From Pseudomonadota bacterium (GTDB lineage Bacteria > Bdellovibrionota > UBA1018 > CAIMNF01): DNA of 64,000 bases. The stretch lies in NCBI GenBank assembly GCA_027491115.1, contig JAIXWV010000005.1, forward strand, positions 27,864 through 91,863, written 5' to 3'. Made by a program: the position numbers and the translations under genes. Position 1 is the first letter of the stretch. Every line of letters starts with the position of its first letter. Of this stretch, positions 28,323 to 37,420 are shown piece after piece. Below the pieces are notes generated by a model that was not told where the DNA came from, searched no databases, and saw nothing but the letters and a program-made list of their open reading frames with translations.

Positions 28323-29699
28323 ATGGCATTCATTCCCGTGATCCTCTCCGGAGGCAGTGGTACCCGTCTTTGGCCCCTTTCCCGCACCCAGTTCCCGAAG
28401 CAATTCTGTGAACTGTTCGAGGAATCCTTGTTCCTGAAGACCCTGCGTCGATTGAAGCCCCTCGGCTCTCCTTGGGTGGTCACCAACCAATCCATGAAGG
28501 TCCTGACCGAGAACGTCCTCCGTGAAGCCGGAGTCCCTGCCTCTCAGGCTCTTTATGAACCGAAGGCGAACAACACCGCGCCTGCCATCGCGCTCCTTTG
28601 CAAAGTGTTCGAACAACAGAGCCGGACGGATGCCGTGGTCGGAGTGTTTCCTTCCGACCACCTGATCCAGAATGAGGCCGCCTTCCAAGCCGCGATCCGC
28701 CTGGCCGAGGCCTGCGCCAGAAAAGGCCAGGTTGCGACCCTCGGCATCCGACCGACCCATCCAGCCACCGGCTACGGCTACATTGAAGTCGGAACCACGC
28801 CTTTCGCCAGCGAGAGCGAAACCACCGCTTTCCAGACCCTCGGCTTCCGTGAAAAGCCCGACCTGAAAACAGCCGAAGGCTTCCTGAAAGCCGGAACCTT
28901 CCTCTGGAATGGCGGCATGTTCGTGTTCCAGGTGGGAACCATGATCGCCGCCCTCAAGGAACTCATGCCTGAGACCTGGGAAGTGATGAACGGACTCAAG
29001 ACCGACCTGTCCAACCTGAAAGAATTGTACGACCGTTGCCCCGCCCAAAGTATCGATTATGGCGTGATGGAAAAACTGAAAGCCCAGGTTTGCATCCCTT
29101 GCGATCTCGGATGGAGTGACGTCGGATCCTGGGACGAGATCGCCAAGCTCGGAAAATCCTCCGAGATGCTCGAAGTCGGCGGCAGCGGGAACTTCGCTTA
29201 CTCGAACCAAGGCCGCCTCACCACTTTCATCGACACCGATGATCTGATCGTGGTCGACACCGCCGACGCCCTACTGGTTGCCAAGAAAAACTCGACCCAA
29301 AATGTGAAACACGCAGTCGAGCAACTGGTCCGGAACCGTGACAAACGCGCGCAGGAGCACCCCTTCGAGTTCCGTCCCTGGGGACGCTTCGAAATCCTCC
29401 GCGACACAGACGCCTACAAGTCGAAGGTGATTCATGTGAATCCTGGGCAACAGCTCTCCTACCAGAGCCACGCCAAACGGGCCGAACACTGGGTGATCAT
29501 CAAGGGCGAGCCGGAAGTGGTCCTGAACGACGTGGTTCACGCCCTGAAGCCAGGAGAGTCCATCTACATCCCTCAAGGGGCCAAACACCGGATCCGCAAC
29601 CCGGGCAAGGTGCAGGTCGAGTTCATCGAAGTCCAGGTCGGAACCTATTTCGGCGAGGACGACATTGTCCGCTATCAAGACGATTACCAACGGAGTTGA
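28323..29699 (+). CDS. manC: Mannose-1-phosphate guanylyltransferase / mannose-6-phosphate isomerase
   Basis: The 458-residue protein makes GDP-mannose and probably also isomerises fructose 6-phosphate to mannose 6-phosphate (type II PMI). The nucleotidyltransferase domain opens with PVILSGGSGTRLWPLSR, followed by FPKQF and FPSDHLI. The C-terminal cupin (about 340-458) has RPWGRFE, PGQQLSYQSHAKRAEHW, and PQGAKHRIRN with the metal-binding residues. GDP-mannose supplies polysaccharide or LPS synthesis. It is the first gene of a chain; mmsA starts four bases downstream although the metabolic link is not obvious. No clear promoter was identified in the 100-base divergent gap. Confidence 0.95.
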   Translation: MAFIPVILSGGSGTRLWPLSRTQFPKQFCELFEESLFLKTLRRLKPLGSPWVVTNQSMKVLTENVLREAGVPASQALYEPKANNTAPAIALLCKVFEQQSRTDAVVGVFPSDHLIQNEAAFQAAIRLAEACARKGQVATLGIRPTHPATGYGYIEVGTTPFASESETTAFQTLGFREKPDLKTAEGFLKAGTFLWNGGMFVFQVGTMIAALKELMPETWEVMNGLKTDLSNLKELYDRCPAQSIDYGVMEKLKAQVCIPCDLGWSDVGSWDEIAKLGKSSEMLEVGGSGNFAYSNQGRLTTFIDTDDLIVVDTADALLVAKKNSTQNVKHAVEQLVRNRDKRAQEHPFEFRPWGRFEILRDTDAYKSKVIHVNPGQQLSYQSHAKRAEHWVIIKGEPEVVLNDVVHALKPGESIYIPQGAKHRIRNPGKVQVEFIEVQVGTYFGEDDIVRYQDDYQRS

Positions 29700-29703
29700 A
29701 ACC

Positions 29704-31155
29704 ATGATCGAGTGCAAAAACTACATCAACGGGGCCTTCGTCGAGGGAAGCGGGGCCTCCCGTGAAGTGAAAAGCCCTCGAACTGGAAATGTGATCGGTC
29801 GTTTCAAGGAAAGCACCCCATCCGACATCGAGCAGGCGATTGCATCGGCCAAAAAAGCTGCGCCGAATTGGGCCAGGACTCCGGCCAAAGAGCGAGCCTC
29901 GCTGTTGTTCAAATTCCGGAACATCCTGCTGAGAGACCTGGATCTGATCTCGGCACAGATCAGCGAAGAATCCGGAAAGACCCTGGCCGAAGCCAAGGCC
30001 GGGCTCATGAAGGGTGTCGAAGTACTCGAATACTCCCTGAGCTTGCAAAACTCCGACTCTGGCGGCCGCCTTCAGGTTTCGCGTGGAGTGTTCTGTGAAT
30101 ACCGTCGCGAAGCCCTCGGAGTGGTTGCCGGCATCACTCCGTTCAATTTTCCGGCGATGGTCCCGATGTGGATGATACCGATCGCACTTGCGGTCGGAAA
30201 TGCCTTCGTCTGGAAGCCGTCCGATAAAGTTCCTCTGACTTCGAATCTTCTAGCCAAGGCCATTGAAGAAGCAGGATTCGCTCCGGGAGTCTTTACGGTT
30301 CTCCAAGGCGGCCGAGAGAGCGTGGAGAACCTCCTCGACCATCCGGGAATCTCGGCTGTCGGTTTCGTCGGATCCTCTCCGATCGCACAAAGCGTGTACG
30401 CTCGGGGCACCTCCCGAGGCAAGCGCGTCCTGGCACTCGGAGGGGCGAAGAATCCGATCATCCTGATGCCGGATGCGGACCCTGAAATCGCCACTCGTGG
30501 GATTGCAGACTCCTTCACCGGCTGTGCAGGCCAACGCTGCATGGCAGCCTCTGTCCTCCTGGCCGTGGGTGAAGTGGAATCCTTGATCGATGGCGTGGTA
30601 GAAAAGGCACGTGCCCTCCGTCCTGGTAAGGAAATGGGCGCCATCATTTCCAGGGAATCCCTGGACCGCCTGAATGCCTCCATTTCGCGCGCTGTGAGCG
30701 AAGGGGCTCGACTCCTTCTCGACGGTCGCAATCCTGAAGTCTCGCCCGAGCTGAAGGGCGGATACTGGCTCGGTCCCACCATCCTCGACGGAGTCACGCC
30801 GGGATCTTCCGCAGCCTGTGAAGAATGGTTCGGTCCGGTGATCTCGATTGTCCGGTGCAAGAACCTCTCGGAGGCTCTGGCCTTCGAAGCGGCTTCTGCG
30901 TTTGGAAACGCCTGTAGTGTCTTCACTCGTGACGGATCGGTTGCGGAACGGGTCGCGAGCGAGAGCACCGCCGGAATGATCGGCATCAATGTCGGCGTAC
31001 CGGTACCGCGCGAGCCCTTCTCCTTCGGTGGAACCAAGATCTCTAAATTCGGCTCCGGTGACATCACCGGAGATTCCGGAACCGAGTTCTGGTCCCAACT
31101 GAAAAAAATCACCACCAAATGGGCCGACAGCCCCGACAAGAATTGGATGTCTTGA
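29704..31155 (+). CDS. mmsA: CoA-acylating (methyl)malonate-semialdehyde dehydrogenase
   Basis: A 483-residue aldehyde dehydrogenase superfamily member. It oxidatively decarboxylates malonate or methylmalonate semialdehyde to acetyl- or propionyl-CoA. The class-specific catalytic region is GCAGQRCMAAS with Cys279; GITPFNFPAMVPMWM and KISKFGSGDITGDSGTEFW also mark this subfamily. The ATG at 29704 fits the family N-terminus (MIECKNYING). One base separates its stop from the urc1 start, and urc1-urc4-upp follow. The URC route of uracil breakdown releases a three-carbon malonate-semialdehyde-type product, so this gene may complete that pathway. It could otherwise serve valine catabolism. Confidence 0.9.
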   Translation: MIECKNYINGAFVEGSGASREVKSPRTGNVIGRFKESTPSDIEQAIASAKKAAPNWARTPAKERASLLFKFRNILLRDLDLISAQISEESGKTLAEAKAGLMKGVEVLEYSLSLQNSDSGGRLQVSRGVFCEYRREALGVVAGITPFNFPAMVPMWMIPIALAVGNAFVWKPSDKVPLTSNLLAKAIEEAGFAPGVFTVLQGGRESVENLLDHPGISAVGFVGSSPIAQSVYARGTSRGKRVLALGGAKNPIILMPDADPEIATRGIADSFTGCAGQRCMAASVLLAVGEVESLIDGVVEKARALRPGKEMGAIISRESLDRLNASISRAVSEGARLLLDGRNPEVSPELKGGYWLGPTILDGVTPGSSAACEEWFGPVISIVRCKNLSEALAFEAASAFGNACSVFTRDGSVAERVASESTAGMIGINVGVPVPREPFSFGGTKISKFGSGDITGDSGTEFWSQLKKITTKWADSPDKNWMS

Positions 31156-31156
31156 T

Positions 31157-32416
31157 ATGCCACACAACAAACGAACCGCTCATATCGCTCTCACCTCCCA
31201 CCCCGGACAAAAGAAGGACGTCACCTCCTTTGAGATCCAGTGGGGCGCCAAAACCCCGAAGGAACGCGGACCCCTCATCGCAACCAACACCAATCCCTTG
31301 CAAAGGAACGCCATCGGCGCACACTCCGGATCCTATTCGGTGTACCGGGCCCTGGCGATGGCAGCAGGTAAACTCGCGGAAGACTTCAAACCCGATCTGA
31401 CCAATACCGAGCCCGTCGAGAAAATCGGGCCGCACCCGAGCTGGAAAGATCCGAAAAAAATCGTGTCGCTCGACCCCTGGGGCGCGGATGTTGCCACCGT
31501 TTATAAGAAAGAGCTCGAAGGCGGATATGACATCCGGCCGAGTATCGCCGTGACCAAGGCCCACATCCGCATGGCCGAGCTGGACGACCTGATCGAAAAA
31601 GGCGAACTCGAGGTCGACGGAAAGATCGTCAAACCGTCTCATGACGTAACGGTCACGAAGGCTGCGATCGAACCCGTCTGGTACCTACCCGCTGTTGCCG
31701 AACGTTTCGGAACCACCGAAGGCGAGCTCCGAAAGGTGCTCTTCCAGGAGACCGGGGGGATGTTCCCCGAACTGGTGACCCGTCACGACCTGAAGGCCTT
31801 CATGCCTCCGATCGGATCCACCTCCGTCTACATCTTCGGAGATGTCAAAGCGATCACCGACCCGAAAAAAGAACTCACGGTCCGGGTGCACGATGAGTGC
31901 AACGGATCGGACGTGTTCGGCTCGGACATCTGCACCTGTCGCCCTTATCTGGTTCACGGCATCGAGGAATCGATCAAGACCGCACAAAAAGGCGGGGCCG
32001 GCGTCATCGTGTATTACCGCAAGGAAGGTCGCGCCCTCGGGGAAGTGACCAAGTTCCTGGTGTACAATGCGCGGAAACGCCAGAAAGGCGGCGACTCGGC
32101 GAGCACTTACTTCCTGCGAACCGAATGTGTCGCCGGAGTCCAGGACATGCGCTTCCAGCAGATGATGCCGGACGTGCTCCATTGGCTCGGCATCACCCGG
32201 ATCACGAATTTCGTCTCCATGTCGAACATGAAATACGATGCTGTTGTAGGGAGCGGAATCAAGATCGTCAACCGGATCGAGATTCCGGCCGATCGCATCC
32301 CGGCCGATGCGTCTGTGGAAATGGAAGCCAAAAAGGCCGCTGGATACTTCACACCGGGCAAAGTGAAGAAAAAGGGCGACCTCAAAAAAGTCAAAGGACG
32401 GGGTCTCTTCGAATGA
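31157..32416 (+). CDS. urc1: URC1-type GTP cyclohydrolase II-like protein (uracil catabolism)
   Basis: A 419-residue homologue of GTP cyclohydrolase II. The zinc site is kept as C248, C259 and C261 in DECNGSDVFGSDICTCRPYL, but the RCDC of RibA reads ICTC. YYRKEGRALGEVTKF corresponds to the RibA arginine loop. An N-terminal region of about 200 residues, beginning AHIALTSHPGQ, is absent from RibA and typical of the fungal and bacterial URC1 group. Such proteins are thought to open a uracil-nucleotide ring. The next genes are urc4 (ATGA overlap at 32413-32416) and upp, which is the diagnostic URC trio and argues against a riboflavin role. Confidence 0.88.
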   Translation: MPHNKRTAHIALTSHPGQKKDVTSFEIQWGAKTPKERGPLIATNTNPLQRNAIGAHSGSYSVYRALAMAAGKLAEDFKPDLTNTEPVEKIGPHPSWKDPKKIVSLDPWGADVATVYKKELEGGYDIRPSIAVTKAHIRMAELDDLIEKGELEVDGKIVKPSHDVTVTKAAIEPVWYLPAVAERFGTTEGELRKVLFQETGGMFPELVTRHDLKAFMPPIGSTSVYIFGDVKAITDPKKELTVRVHDECNGSDVFGSDICTCRPYLVHGIEESIKTAQKGGAGVIVYYRKEGRALGEVTKFLVYNARKRQKGGDSASTYFLRTECVAGVQDMRFQQMMPDVLHWLGITRITNFVSMSNMKYDAVVGSGIKIVNRIEIPADRIPADASVEMEAKKAAGYFTPGKVKKKGDLKKVKGRGLFE

Positions 32417-33612
32417 AAGGCACTGCCGCTGAACTGGATCATCTGCTTTCACCCCAGGCGGTGCGGGAACGTTCGCGACGTCTTTACGACCTCGCCCTCG
32501 AGGGCAAGGGGCATTTCCGGGTCCATCCTGAAAAGCTTCCGGAAGTCGCCGCTTTCGTTCTTGAGGTAACCCGCGAAAATTATCCGGACCTCACTATTCC
32601 TTTTCACTCACGCTTCGGCCATTTTCGGGCAGGAGGAGTGGATCGGCTTCGTGGGGTGATGGCCGCCTCGGGTGTGAGCGACCCCGTAGAACGTGCGCGC
32701 ATCCTGATCGAGCTCGGAATCGTTTCGGTATTGCTCGACGCCGGTGCCGGAATGGCTTGGAAATACCGGGATCCCTTCACCGAAGGACGGGTTTTTTCGA
32801 AGTCCGAAGGCCTGGCCATCGCATCCCTGGATCTGTTTCGTGCTGGAAAATTCCACTCAAAAGGACTGATCGGTGCCGATTCCGAAGGCTTGAAACGCTT
32901 CTCGACGATGGATTTGGAAAACGGGTTCCAAGTTTCGCCCGGGAACCCCTTGCTCGGTGTGGAAGGTCGCGTGGCCCTTCTGAACCGACTCGGAGAGATC
33001 TTCGAGGGTTCACGCCCCGGGATCCTTCTCGATGAATGGCTGAAGGAAACCCGGAACGGTTCCATCACGGCTGACCGGGTATTGAAGAGTGTCCTCCTCA
33101 AACTCGGACCCATCTGGCCCGGACGGATCGAACTGAACGGGGTGAACCTCGGAGACTGCTGGGAACATCCGGCACTCGGTACCCCGGGAACCCCCTCCTC
33201 CCTCATCCCTTTTCATAAGCTCTCCCAATGGATGAGCTACTCCCTCATGGAACCCCTGATGGAGCTCGGGATCACAATTTCAGACCTCGATTCCATGACC
33301 GGGCTCCCGGAGTACAGGAACGGCGGTCTCCTACTGGACTCGGGCCTGATTGAACTCATGGACGAGAGGGAACGTGAACGCGAGCACGCACCCTCATCCG
33401 AACTGATCCTGGAGTGGCGAGCTCTCACCGTGACCCTCCTCGACCGAATCGGAGAACAAGTCCGGACCACTCTCGGAAAAACGAAGGAAGAGCTCCCTCT
33501 GGTCAGGATTCTCGAAGGCGGAACCTGGCACGCAGGGAGGCGCCTGGCATCCCGACTTCGCTCAGACGGAGGCCCCCCCTTGAAACTCCAGAGCGACGGA
33601 ACCGTATTTTAA
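32413..33612 (+). CDS. urc4: URC4/DUF1688 uracil catabolism protein
   Basis: A 399-residue soluble protein beginning AAELDHLLSPQAVRERS and containing FHVHPEKL-like (GHFRVHPEKLPEVA), IPFHSRFGHFRAGG, GAGMAWKYRDP and PFHKLSQWMSYSLMEPL, features of DUF1688/URC4. Members are required for uracil use in yeasts with the URC pathway, but their reaction has not been settled. I placed the start at 32413 because it overlaps the urc1 stop; an in-frame reading upstream lies wholly inside urc1. The C-terminus, ending RSDGGPPLKLQSDGTVF, matches the family end. upp follows after 21 bases. Confidence 0.87.
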   Translation: MKGTAAELDHLLSPQAVRERSRRLYDLALEGKGHFRVHPEKLPEVAAFVLEVTRENYPDLTIPFHSRFGHFRAGGVDRLRGVMAASGVSDPVERARILIELGIVSVLLDAGAGMAWKYRDPFTEGRVFSKSEGLAIASLDLFRAGKFHSKGLIGADSEGLKRFSTMDLENGFQVSPGNPLLGVEGRVALLNRLGEIFEGSRPGILLDEWLKETRNGSITADRVLKSVLLKLGPIWPGRIELNGVNLGDCWEHPALGTPGTPSSLIPFHKLSQWMSYSLMEPLMELGITISDLDSMTGLPEYRNGGLLLDSGLIELMDEREREREHAPSSELILEWRALTVTLLDRIGEQVRTTLGKTKEELPLVRILEGGTWHAGRRLASRLRSDGGPPLKLQSDGTVF

Positions 33613-33633
33613 ACCCACGAAGGAAAAGTGATC

Positions 33634-34305
33634 ATGGCCAAGTCCAAAAAGAAGACCGCAAAAAACCCTCATCCGACCGTGACCATCCTCGAGCACCCCG
33701 TGCTCCAGCACAAGCTCTCGATCCTCCGGGACAAGAACATCTCCTCGATGGCCTTCCGCCAGATTGTCGAAGAGATGAGCCAGATGATGGCCTATGAAGC
33801 CACCCGTGATCTCCAAATGGGACTCTCGACGGTTGAAACTCCTCTTGAGAAAACCAAGTCACCCAAGATCACCGAGACCTTCACCATTGTGGCCATCCTC
33901 CGTGCGGGCCTCGGCATGTTGAACGGAATGATGAAGATCCTTCCCTTCGCCACGGTCGGACACATCGGAATTTACCGGGACCGTTTTGTGAATGCCACCG
34001 TTGAATACTACCTTCGTCTCCCGAAGAACGTGAAGAACCAGCGTGTTTTGCTTCTCGATCCGATGTTGGCCACCGGTGACACTGCCTGCGCCGCAATTGA
34101 ACGCTTGAAGGAGTACGGAGTGGGACAGATCCGACTCCTCACCCTGCTGGCCGCTCCCCAAGGAGTCCGCAAGATCCATGAGCATTTCCCTGATGTGGAG
34201 ATCGTGACGGTGAGCCTCGAGCGTGAATTGAATAAAAAGGGCTACATTCTTCCCGGGATGGGGGATGCGGGTGACCGCCTCTACGACACGGTCCAACACT
34301 CATGA
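33634..34305 (+). CDS. upp: Uracil phosphoribosyltransferase
   Basis: A 223-residue enzyme converting uracil plus PRPP to UMP. Uracil-binding and PRPP-binding motifs are seen: VAILRAGLGMLNGM, LLLDPMLATGDTAC, and the late GYILPGMGDAGDRLYD uracil site. The DPMLATGD variant is acceptable for the family. The N-terminus has a basic extension (AKSKKKTAKNPHPTV). ATG 33634 was preferred to a GTG six bases earlier because AAGGA then sits nine bases away. In the URC pathway this enzyme (URC6) makes the nucleotide that is degraded, so here it may be catabolic as well as salvage. Confidence 0.92.
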   Translation: MAKSKKKTAKNPHPTVTILEHPVLQHKLSILRDKNISSMAFRQIVEEMSQMMAYEATRDLQMGLSTVETPLEKTKSPKITETFTIVAILRAGLGMLNGMMKILPFATVGHIGIYRDRFVNATVEYYLRLPKNVKNQRVLLLDPMLATGDTACAAIERLKEYGVGQIRLLTLLAAPQGVRKIHEHFPDVEIVTVSLERELNKKGYILPGMGDAGDRLYDTVQHS

Positions 34306-34919
34306 CTCCCGAATCGGTCATGCTCATCGGAATCTCGGGTGGCAGTGGATCAGGCAAGACGACCTTCGCCCGGATGCTCAATGACTATCTGAACTCTACT
34401 CGTGGTGCTGGATTTTCCGCAATCCTGGCACAAGACCACTACTACATCGACCAATCCGCCCGGTTCAAAGAGGACGGAGATCCGTCGGTCAATTTCGATC
34501 ATCCGTCTGCGATCGAGTTCTCGCTCCTGAGCCGGCATCTCGAACAACTCCGACTAAAAAAGCCGGTGGAGGTCCCGATCTACGACTTCGTGACCCACAC
34601 CCGAAAGGTCGAAACCACGCCGTTTCCTCCCCGTCCGGTGGTGATCGTCGACGGCATGCTCCTGCTTTCGCAGGCGATTGTCCGCCCCTGGCTCGATCAC
34701 AGTATCTATGTCGATGCGCCCGAATCTGTCCGCTATGAGCGCCGACTTCGCCGCGACGTCACTGAAAGGGGCCGCACTCCGGAGGGCGTGGAACGTCAGT
34801 TCAACGCACAGGTGAAGCCCATGCACGACGAATTCATAGAACCTTCCAGAAGGTACGCGTCTCTGATCGTGGATGGAACTCGGGATTTCACTGCGGTCAT
34901 CGCCGGAATACGCCTCTGA
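34302..34919 (+). CDS. udk: Uridine kinase
   Basis: A 205-residue P-loop kinase phosphorylating uridine (and cytidine) to UMP. GISGGSGSGKTTFA is the Walker A motif; AQDHYYID, FDHPSAI and PIYDFVTHTR are family motifs around the nucleoside site, and RRLRRDVTERGRTPEGV is the lid. It starts within the upp stop (34302-34305). Together upp and udk let both uracil and uridine enter the UMP pool that the urc1/urc4 products may consume. Confidence 0.93.
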   Translation: MTPESVMLIGISGGSGSGKTTFARMLNDYLNSTRGAGFSAILAQDHYYIDQSARFKEDGDPSVNFDHPSAIEFSLLSRHLEQLRLKKPVEVPIYDFVTHTRKVETTPFPPRPVVIVDGMLLLSQAIVRPWLDHSIYVDAPESVRYERRLRRDVTERGRTPEGVERQFNAQVKPMHDEFIEPSRRYASLIVDGTRDFTAVIAGIRL

Positions 34920-34932
34920 TTCCGCTGTTTAC

Positions 34933-34961
34933 TTGAGTTCCGCGTCAATTTCAGGTAAGTT
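34933..34961 (+). promoter_or_regulatory. Predicted promoter of ahcY, leaderless type
   Basis: TTGAGT (34933-34938), 17-base spacer, TAAGTT (34956-34961), then eight bases to the ATG at 34970. The whole gap after udk is only 50 bases. I saw no S-adenosylhomocysteine riboswitch in it. Confidence 0.35.
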
Positions 34962-34969
34962 TGCGGAAT

Positions 34970-36313
34970 ATGAACACAGGATTCTCGACAGGTACCTACA
35001 AGCAAAACCCCAACATGCTCCAATACAAGGTGCGCGACATCACCTTGGCCGATTGGGGTCGCAAGGAAATCAAACTTGCTGAAGCTGAGATGCCCGGCCT
35101 GATGGCCCTCCGCCAGGAGTTCGGTCCGTCCAAGCCACTCAAGGGCGCCCGGATCGCAGGCTGTCTCCACATGACCATTCAGACCGCGGTGCTCATCGAG
35201 ACCCTGGTCGAACTCGGTGCGGAAGTGACCTGGTCCTCCTGTAACATCTTCTCGACCCAAGACCACGCAGCTGCGGCCATCGCGGCGGCCGGAATTCCCG
35301 TCTACGCGTGGAAAGGCCAGACCGAAGATGAGTTCATGTGGTGTATCGACCAGACCGTGTTCTTCGGCGACAAGAACCGTCCGCTCAACATGATCCTCGA
35401 TGATGGCGGAGATCTCACCGGTCTCGTTCTCACCCAATATCCTGCCCTCTACGAAGGGATCCGCGGCATCTCCGAAGAGACCACCACAGGCGTCCACCGC
35501 CTGCACGAGTTGGAACGCCTCGGAAAACTCCCGGTTCCTTGCATCAACGTGAACGACTCCGTGACCAAGTCGAAGTTCGACAACAAGTACGGATGCCGCG
35601 AGTCCTGCGTGGACGCCATCCGTCGCGCCACTGACATCATGATCGCAGGCAAAGTCGCAATCGTGGCCGGTTTCGGCGATGTCGGCAAGGGTTCCGCTGA
35701 CTCCCTCCGCGGAGCGGGTGCACGCGTAATCGTCACCGAAATCGACCCCATCTGCGCCCTTCAGGCCGCGATGGAGGGTTTTGAAGTGAAGAAAATGGAC
35801 GACGTGATCGGTCTAGCCGATATCGTCGTCACTGCTACCGGTTGCAAGGGCATCATCCAAGATCGTCACTTCAAGGCAATGAAGGACAAGACCATCGTTT
35901 GCAACATCGGTCACTTCGACATCGAGATCGACATGGCCTGGCTCAACAAGAACTACGGGCACACCAAAGACACCATCAAGCCACAAGTTGATCTTTACAC
36001 CCTCGACGGGAACAAACAGGTCATCGTGCTAGCTGAAGGCCGCCTCGTGAACCTCGGATGTGCCACCGGCCACCCGAGCTTCGTGATGTCGAACTCGTTT
36101 GCAAACCAGACCCTGGCCCAGATCGAGCTTTGGGCCCATGCTTCGAAATACGAGAAGAAGGTCTACATGCTGCCGAAGCACCTCGACGAAAAGGTCGCCC
36201 GGCTCCACCTGAAGAAAATCGGAGTGGAACTCGATGTTTTGACCTCGGATCAGGCCCAGTACTTGGGACTCCGTCCAGAAGGCCCTTACAAGCCCGAATA
36301 CTACCGTTACTGA
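34970..36313 (+). CDS. ahcY: S-adenosylhomocysteine hydrolase
   Basis: A 447-residue NAD-dependent enzyme that splits S-adenosylhomocysteine into adenosine and homocysteine, relieving product inhibition of methyltransferases. [16 protein letters not shown] opens the fold after a 17-residue extension. [29 protein letters not shown], and the NAD motif [20 protein letters not shown] are intact, and the C-terminus KPEYYRY supplies the conserved Lys-Tyr. ATG 34970 was chosen over a TTG three codons upstream. Its own promoter and a strong terminator after it suggest separate regulation from the uracil genes. Confidence 0.96.
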   Translation: MNTGFSTGTYKQNPNMLQYKVRDITLADWGRKEIKLAEAEMPGLMALRQEFGPSKPLKGARIAGCLHMTIQTAVLIETLVELGAEVTWSSCNIFSTQDHAAAAIAAAGIPVYAWKGQTEDEFMWCIDQTVFFGDKNRPLNMILDDGGDLTGLVLTQYPALYEGIRGISEETTTGVHRLHELERLGKLPVPCINVNDSVTKSKFDNKYGCRESCVDAIRRATDIMIAGKVAIVAGFGDVGKGSADSLRGAGARVIVTEIDPICALQAAMEGFEVKKMDDVIGLADIVVTATGCKGIIQDRHFKAMKDKTIVCNIGHFDIEIDMAWLNKNYGHTKDTIKPQVDLYTLDGNKQVIVLAEGRLVNLGCATGHPSFVMSNSFANQTLAQIELWAHASKYEKKVYMLPKHLDEKVARLHLKKIGVELDVLTSDQAQYLGLRPEGPYKPEYYRY

Positions 36314-36345
36314 TCGGACCGACTTAAGTCATTGTTCTCAAGAGT

Positions 36346-36391
36346 AAAGCCCCTGGCGCCCTTCTGGTTGTCAGGGGCTTTGTGTTTTTTT
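36346..36391 (+). terminator. Intrinsic terminator after ahcY
   Basis: AAAGCCCCTG (36346-36355) pairs perfectly with CAGGGGCTTT (36372-36381); a 16-base loop separates the arms and a run of seven T follows at 36385-36391. It ends the manC-to-ahcY region. Confidence 0.85.
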
Positions 36392-36423
36392 GAAGCATTT
36401 CATGGACTTCCGGTATTTTGAGC

Positions 36424-36451
36424 TTGATTTATTATTTATATTTTGTATAAT
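36424..36451 (+). promoter_or_regulatory. Strong predicted promoter of the 36460 lipoprotein gene, leaderless type
   Basis: TTGATT (36424-36429), 16-base spacer, perfect TATAAT (36446-36451) in an AT-rich tract that may act as an UP element. The ATG at 36460 comes eight bases after the -10 box, so transcription should begin at about the first base of the start codon. Confidence 0.7.
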
Positions 36452-36459
36452 CCGCGACC

Positions 36460-36780
36460 ATGAAAACCAAATCCACCCTGATCGCACTGACGGTATGCCT
36501 GTCGGTCTCGGCTTGTGGAGTCGCCACCACGGCGAACTCCCATCTCGGGAATCTTGACCAGACCTCACAGAAGATGCTCGACGAACTGAAGAGCAGCCGC
36601 GAACAGCTCGAAGTCGCCACGAAGCAGTCCGAACGCATCGCGGACGCTTTGGTTGCCCTGAAGGATCTCGGCTTCGATCTTGTGAAGATGCTGCAGTCCA
36701 CTTTCGCCCCGAAGCCTTCGGGGCAGACCGATAATATTGACGATGTTTTGAATCAGACCCAGGAGATCTCTCATGAATAA
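36460..36780 (+). CDS. Small lipoprotein with coiled-coil
   Basis: A 106-residue protein, signal peptide MKTKSTLIALTVCLSVSAC with lipobox SVSAC and acylation near Cys19. The mature part is a long amphipathic helix (NLDQTSQKMLDELKSSREQL and following heptads), probably a coiled coil in the periplasm. No family is recognised. Its final eight bases overlap the next secreted-protein gene, which suggests the two products act together. It has the best-scoring promoter in the window, so it may be abundant. Confidence 0.75.
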   Translation: MKTKSTLIALTVCLSVSACGVATTANSHLGNLDQTSQKMLDELKSSREQLEVATKQSERIADALVALKDLGFDLVKMLQSTFAPKPSGQTDNIDDVLNQTQEISHE

Positions 36781-37420
36781 GAGCATGCTTTTGTCTTGGT
36801 TACTTCCCTTGTCGATCCTGGCCACAGACGCCCGTGCGGTTGAAATCGCCGAACACCACTGTGTCGAGGCCCGGGTCAATGCCGTGCACACCCTCTTCAC
36901 CCGGTATTCCGACTACGCCACCATGCCCGGATCGGCCTATACGGTCGGTCTGGCTGGAGCCAAGATCGATTTGATCAAAATGATCAAATCCCAGGCAAAG
37001 AAAGTGAGTGAGACCGGACGAGACAGCAAAAACCTGATCTGGGTCGTTCTTCAACCCGCACTGGTGGAGGACTCAAAAGTCTACCCACGGTTCCTCCTGG
37101 ATTGTTCAGTCGCCTGGAGTGATCTCACCTCCTTCAGACAGAACTGCGCCCTCCAGAAAGAAAAGCAACACTACGGGCTCGACGACCTCACTATCGCTAT
37201 CGACGTGAAGGAGCAGGATTCTTCCTGCAAGCCCCACGAGACCGGGATCCGCCTCCGAATCAATATCACCGGGAACAACAAGGAAATTGCTGAAATCAAA
37301 AAGGCAACCCTCGCTCCCGCGGGGTTACTCGCCCCGCTCATATCGGCTCTTTTTGACGAGGAAGCCTTCTTCAGGAACTACTTCCGTAACATCTACGACG
37401 AGTGGATCAAGACCCTTTGA
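36773..37420 (+). CDS. Secreted protein of unknown function
   Basis: A 215-residue product with signal peptide (MNKSMLLSWLLPLSILATDARA). The mature domain has four cysteines (EHHC, LLDC, QNC, SSC) that could form two disulfides, and a helical C-terminal end (FFRNYFRNIYDEWIKTL). No family is recognised. The gene starts eight bases before the end of the lipoprotein gene and its last 14 bases overlap the convergent uxs gene. Confidence 0.72.
   Translation: MNKSMLLSWLLPLSILATDARAVEIAEHHCVEARVNAVHTLFTRYSDYATMPGSAYTVGLAGAKIDLIKMIKSQAKKVSETGRDSKNLIWVVLQPALVEDSKVYPRFLLDCSVAWSDLTSFRQNCALQKEKQHYGLDDLTIAIDVKEQDSSCKPHETGIRLRINITGNNKEIAEIKKATLAPAGLLAPLISALFDEEAFFRNYFRNIYDEWIKTL

Noticed and set aside
28233..29210. 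325-residue open frame opposite manC
   Set aside because: Antisense to the conserved nucleotidyltransferase domain; no domain, no ribosome site.
30072..31170. Two long open frames on the minus strand opposite mmsA
   Set aside because: They are antisense to a clearly conserved dehydrogenase, have Arg/Ser/Pro-skewed composition and no recognisable motif.
31157..32416. RibA of riboflavin synthesis
   Set aside because: Extra N-terminal domain, ICTC in place of RCDC, and urc4/upp neighbours favour the URC1 role.
34920..34969. S-adenosylhomocysteine riboswitch before ahcY
   Set aside because: The gap is only 50 bases and lacks the conserved core; a -35/-10 pair explains it better.
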